Assembly: GCA_021826835.1 (NCBI GenBank) | Contig: JAKAYH010000139.1 | Span: forward strand, 1 to 6,349 | DNA from: Thermoplasmata archaeon | GTDB lineage: Archaea > Thermoplasmatota > Thermoplasmata > Thermoplasmatales > Thermoplasmataceae | DNA: 6,349 nt | Reading direction: 5' to 3' | In this document: piece after piece, positions 5,273-6,349 of the stretch | How positions within the stretch are numbered: position 1 is the first letter of the stretch | Layout of the letters: each line of letters begins with the position of its first letter | Notes under the pieces: model-generated | Database searches by the model: none | What the model was told of the DNA's origin: nothing | The model's input: only the letters and a program-made list of their open reading frames with translations | Made by a program: the position numbers and the translations under genes

Positions 5273-5989
5273 CTAATGGTCTATATCTCCACCAGTATAA
5301 TTCGCGATTAAAAATCTTTGACATTTTCTGAGATGTCTATCTATTGTTTTTTTCGAAAGATCGGTTAGTTTCGAAAGATCGGATAAATTCACTTTTTTGG
5401 GCCAGTCATAATATCCAGCACGATAAGCTGTGAGCATTATATTTATATCCAAAGGTGACAAATAAAAATACCCTCTGTCTGGATTTTTTATAGAATCACG
5501 TCGCGAATTAAGAAAAACAAAATCTAGGTCTTTGAAAAATGGGTCTTCGTGCAATTTTTGCATTAGTGTGGGATAGTGACTAAAAATGGACCAGACTTCG
5601 TTTCCCTTCCTAGTGACTATTCCATTATAGAAAGCAATGTTATCTCCTAAAAGATGTGAACCTACGCTCCTTTCTCTTGGATATATTAATATTGCATCAA
5701 TTTGATTACCTTTTGCATCTTTACTTACAATTTTATACCACAAAATTGAACGCTTCTTGATTGATGATTTAAGTATCTCAGTTAATACATCAAAATCAGA
5801 ATTGATATATTGAAGTGTAGTGTGAGAGACAACATATTTATTCCATACCGTCAAGTGGTTGGTTCTAGTTGTCAAATTCGGATATGAGGTTGTTATTTCT
5901 GTAAACCAGCTTGAAACGCCATTGAGTGCTAGTGTTAAAACTGAAAATACTTTTTTATTATTAATCTTGTCTTCTAAAATTTGGAACAT
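5273..5989 (-). CDS. Archaeal transcription regulator with C-terminal bacterio-opsin-activator-type HTH (HTH_10)
   Basis: 238 aa. The C-terminal region (about 177-229) reads LSPLDINIMLTAYRAGYYDW, then NLSDLSKLTDLSKKT (201-215) and HLRKCQRFLI. This is the HTH_10 pattern: a helix ending in A-x-x-x-GYYdWP, an helix-turn-helix beginning L-x-x-L-S, and a final LR helix. The N-terminal part (about 1-170) has no motif I recognise; it has a weakly hydrophobic patch at 14-29 and alternating strands, and probably senses a ligand or contacts other proteins. It has no cysteine-rich metal site and no clear PAS or GAF signature. Divergent N-termini are normal in this family. The gene stands 215 nt before the operon in the same direction. 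The ATG is the only start available, because TGA precedes it in frame at 6007-6005, and no ribosome site is seen, which fits a leaderless or nearly leaderless mRNA. Confidence 0.8.
   Translation of the reverse strand: MFQILEDKINNKKVFSVLTLALNGVSSWFTEITTSYPNLTTRTNHLTVWNKYVVSHTTLQYINSDFDVLTEILKSSIKKRSILWYKIVSKDAKGNQIDAILIYPRERSVGSHLLGDNIAFYNGIVTRKGNEVWSIFSHYPTLMQKLHEDPFFKDLDFVFLNSRRDSIKNPDRGYFYLSPLDINIMLTAYRAGYYDWPKKVNLSDLSKLTDLSKKTIDRHLRKCQRFLIANYTGGDIDH
5351..5382 (+). repeat. Two 14-bp direct copies inside the regulator HTH
   Basis: TTTCGAAAGATCGG occurs at 5351-5364 and again at 5369-5382, an 18-bp period. It encodes the repeating LSDLSK / LTDLSK stretch of the helix-turn-helix. The HTH is of normal length, so this is not an insertion; it may be coincidence from similar residues, or a short sequence conversion. 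Confidence 0.6.
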
Positions 5990-6018
5990 TATTGGACTAC
6001 TTGATCAGTTGTAACTAG

Positions 6019-6026
6019 GATAAGAA
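6019..6026 (-). promoter_or_regulatory. Weak TATA-like box of the regulator gene
   Basis: TTCTTATC on the minus strand lies about 33 nt before the ATG at 5989. This would put transcription start a few nt before the ATG. The match is poor and the call rests mainly on position. Confidence 0.25.
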
Positions 6027-6037
6027 TTTTTCTCTGT

Positions 6038-6052
6038 TCTGAGTATGTCAGA
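6038..6052 (-). promoter_or_regulatory. Inverted repeat upstream of the regulator gene
   Basis: TCTGA and TCAGA flank a 5-nt spacer without mismatch, about 12 bases upstream of the weak TATA box. The position would suit a binding site controlling the regulator, possibly autoregulation. Its sequence differs from the operon repeat at 5108-5123, so one protein binding both is not obvious. Confidence 0.25.
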
Positions 6053-6163
6053 TTTTAGATGTCAATGAAAAAAGTTCTTAGGAACACCTATGTTAAGAGG
6101 GTAACAGTTCAGTCTGATGTGCCACACTTTTATGTGGATGCAGCATTATGGACCGAAAGATCC

Positions 6164-6171
6164 TTATATAA
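6164..6171 (+). promoter_or_regulatory. TATA box of the right-edge coiled-coil ORF
   Basis: TTATATAA, centred about 26 nt before the ATG at 6193, predicts a leaderless transcript beginning at or next to that ATG. This favours 6193 over the in-frame ATG at 6175. Confidence 0.6.
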
Positions 6172-6185
6172 TGAATGCATTATAT
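6166..6185 (+). promoter_or_regulatory. Perfect 20-bp inverted repeat over the TATA box
   Basis: ATATAATG and CATTATAT flank AATG, giving eight-base arms with no mismatch. The repeat covers most of the TATA box and runs towards the predicted transcription start. A protein bound here would block TBP, so it may hold expression of the downstream ORF low. AT-rich composition makes chance symmetry easier. Confidence 0.35.
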
Positions 6186-6192
6186 TAGTAAG

Positions 6193-6349
6193 ATGATTAA
6201 ACTTCTTGCCGAGACACCAAATGATCAGGAGATGCTGGATAAATTCCAGCGTGCCTATGAGAACTTAAAGAAGATCGTTGACAGACTGGAGGATGAAAAC
6301 AGGAGACTAAGGCAGGAGCTGGAGGAATACAAGAAGAGACATCCTTCCA
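6193..6349 (+). CDS. Start of a coiled-coil protein, probably an IS transposase (cut by window edge)
   Basis: 52 complete codons run open from the ATG at 6193 to the window edge. The peptide begins MIKLLAETPNDQEMLDKFQ and continues with an amphipathic charged helix rich in E, K, R and L (about 20-48) that looks like a leucine-zipper coiled coil, ending YKKRHPS. A short coiled coil followed by a K-R-H-P-S segment is how I recall archaeal transposases of IS66-like type beginning; the catalytic part lies outside the window, so this is tentative. It faces away from the regulator. Codon use (GAG six times against GAA twice, AAG, CTG, AGG/AGA) differs from the AT-richer neighbours, in keeping with a mobile gene. 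No terminal inverted repeat of an element could be identified to its left. Confidence 0.45.
   Translation, partial: MIKLLAETPNDQEMLDKFQRAYENLKKIVDRLEDENRRLRQELEEYKKRHPS

Noticed and set aside
1..6349. tRNA, rRNA or CRISPR array
   Set aside because: I saw no regularly spaced repeats and no tRNA- or rRNA-like stretch in the intergenic regions (408-566, 5058-5272, 5990-6192).

Overview
The window looks like chromosomal DNA from an archaeon, probably a member of the Thermoplasmata, although I cannot fix the genus from sequence alone. The clues are a regulator ending in a bacterio-opsin-activator (HTH_10) DNA-binding domain, which is an archaeal family; TATA boxes about 25 to 28 nt before start codons, which imply leaderless transcripts; archaeal AGGTGA-type ribosome binding sites inside an operon; and frequent TTG starts.

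Layout, left to right. Positions 1-407 (minus) hold the first 135 codons of a TIM-barrel protein resembling the methylenetetrahydrofolate reductase fold, cut by the window edge and apparently leaderless. Positions 408-566 are intergenic and contain its TATA box plus a short stretch with GC-ending codons that may be a gene remnant. Positions 567-5057 (minus) are a tight four-gene operon. In transcription order it encodes an MFS transporter, a maleate isomerase/arylmalonate decarboxylase/EutA-type protein, an M24 (creatinase/aminopeptidase P/ectoine hydrolase type) protein, and a class V PLP enzyme of the cysteine desulfurase fold. Gaps are 21, 0 and 6 nt. Positions 5058-5272 hold the operon promoter with a perfect inverted repeat against its TATA/BRE region, and a hairpin after the regulator gene. 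Positions 5273-5989 (minus) encode the HTH_10 regulator. Positions 5990-6192 are intergenic, and 6193 to the right edge (plus) is the start of a coiled-coil ORF, probably an insertion-sequence transposase.

How the genes may work together (inference): the transporter imports a small, probably nitrogen-containing organic compound; the M24 protein hydrolyses a C-N bond; the two-cysteine isomerase/racemase-like enzyme and the PLP enzyme process the products; and the adjacent HTH_10 protein is the natural candidate to control the operon. Two of the enzymes depart from their best-known relatives at catalytic positions. The PLP enzyme lacks the desulfurase cysteine and a nearby arginine. The M24 protein keeps all five metal ligands but has Glu where peptidases carry a conserved His. 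Simple labels such as 'cysteine desulfurase' or 'Xaa-Pro dipeptidase' are therefore likely wrong, and the pathway substrate is unknown.
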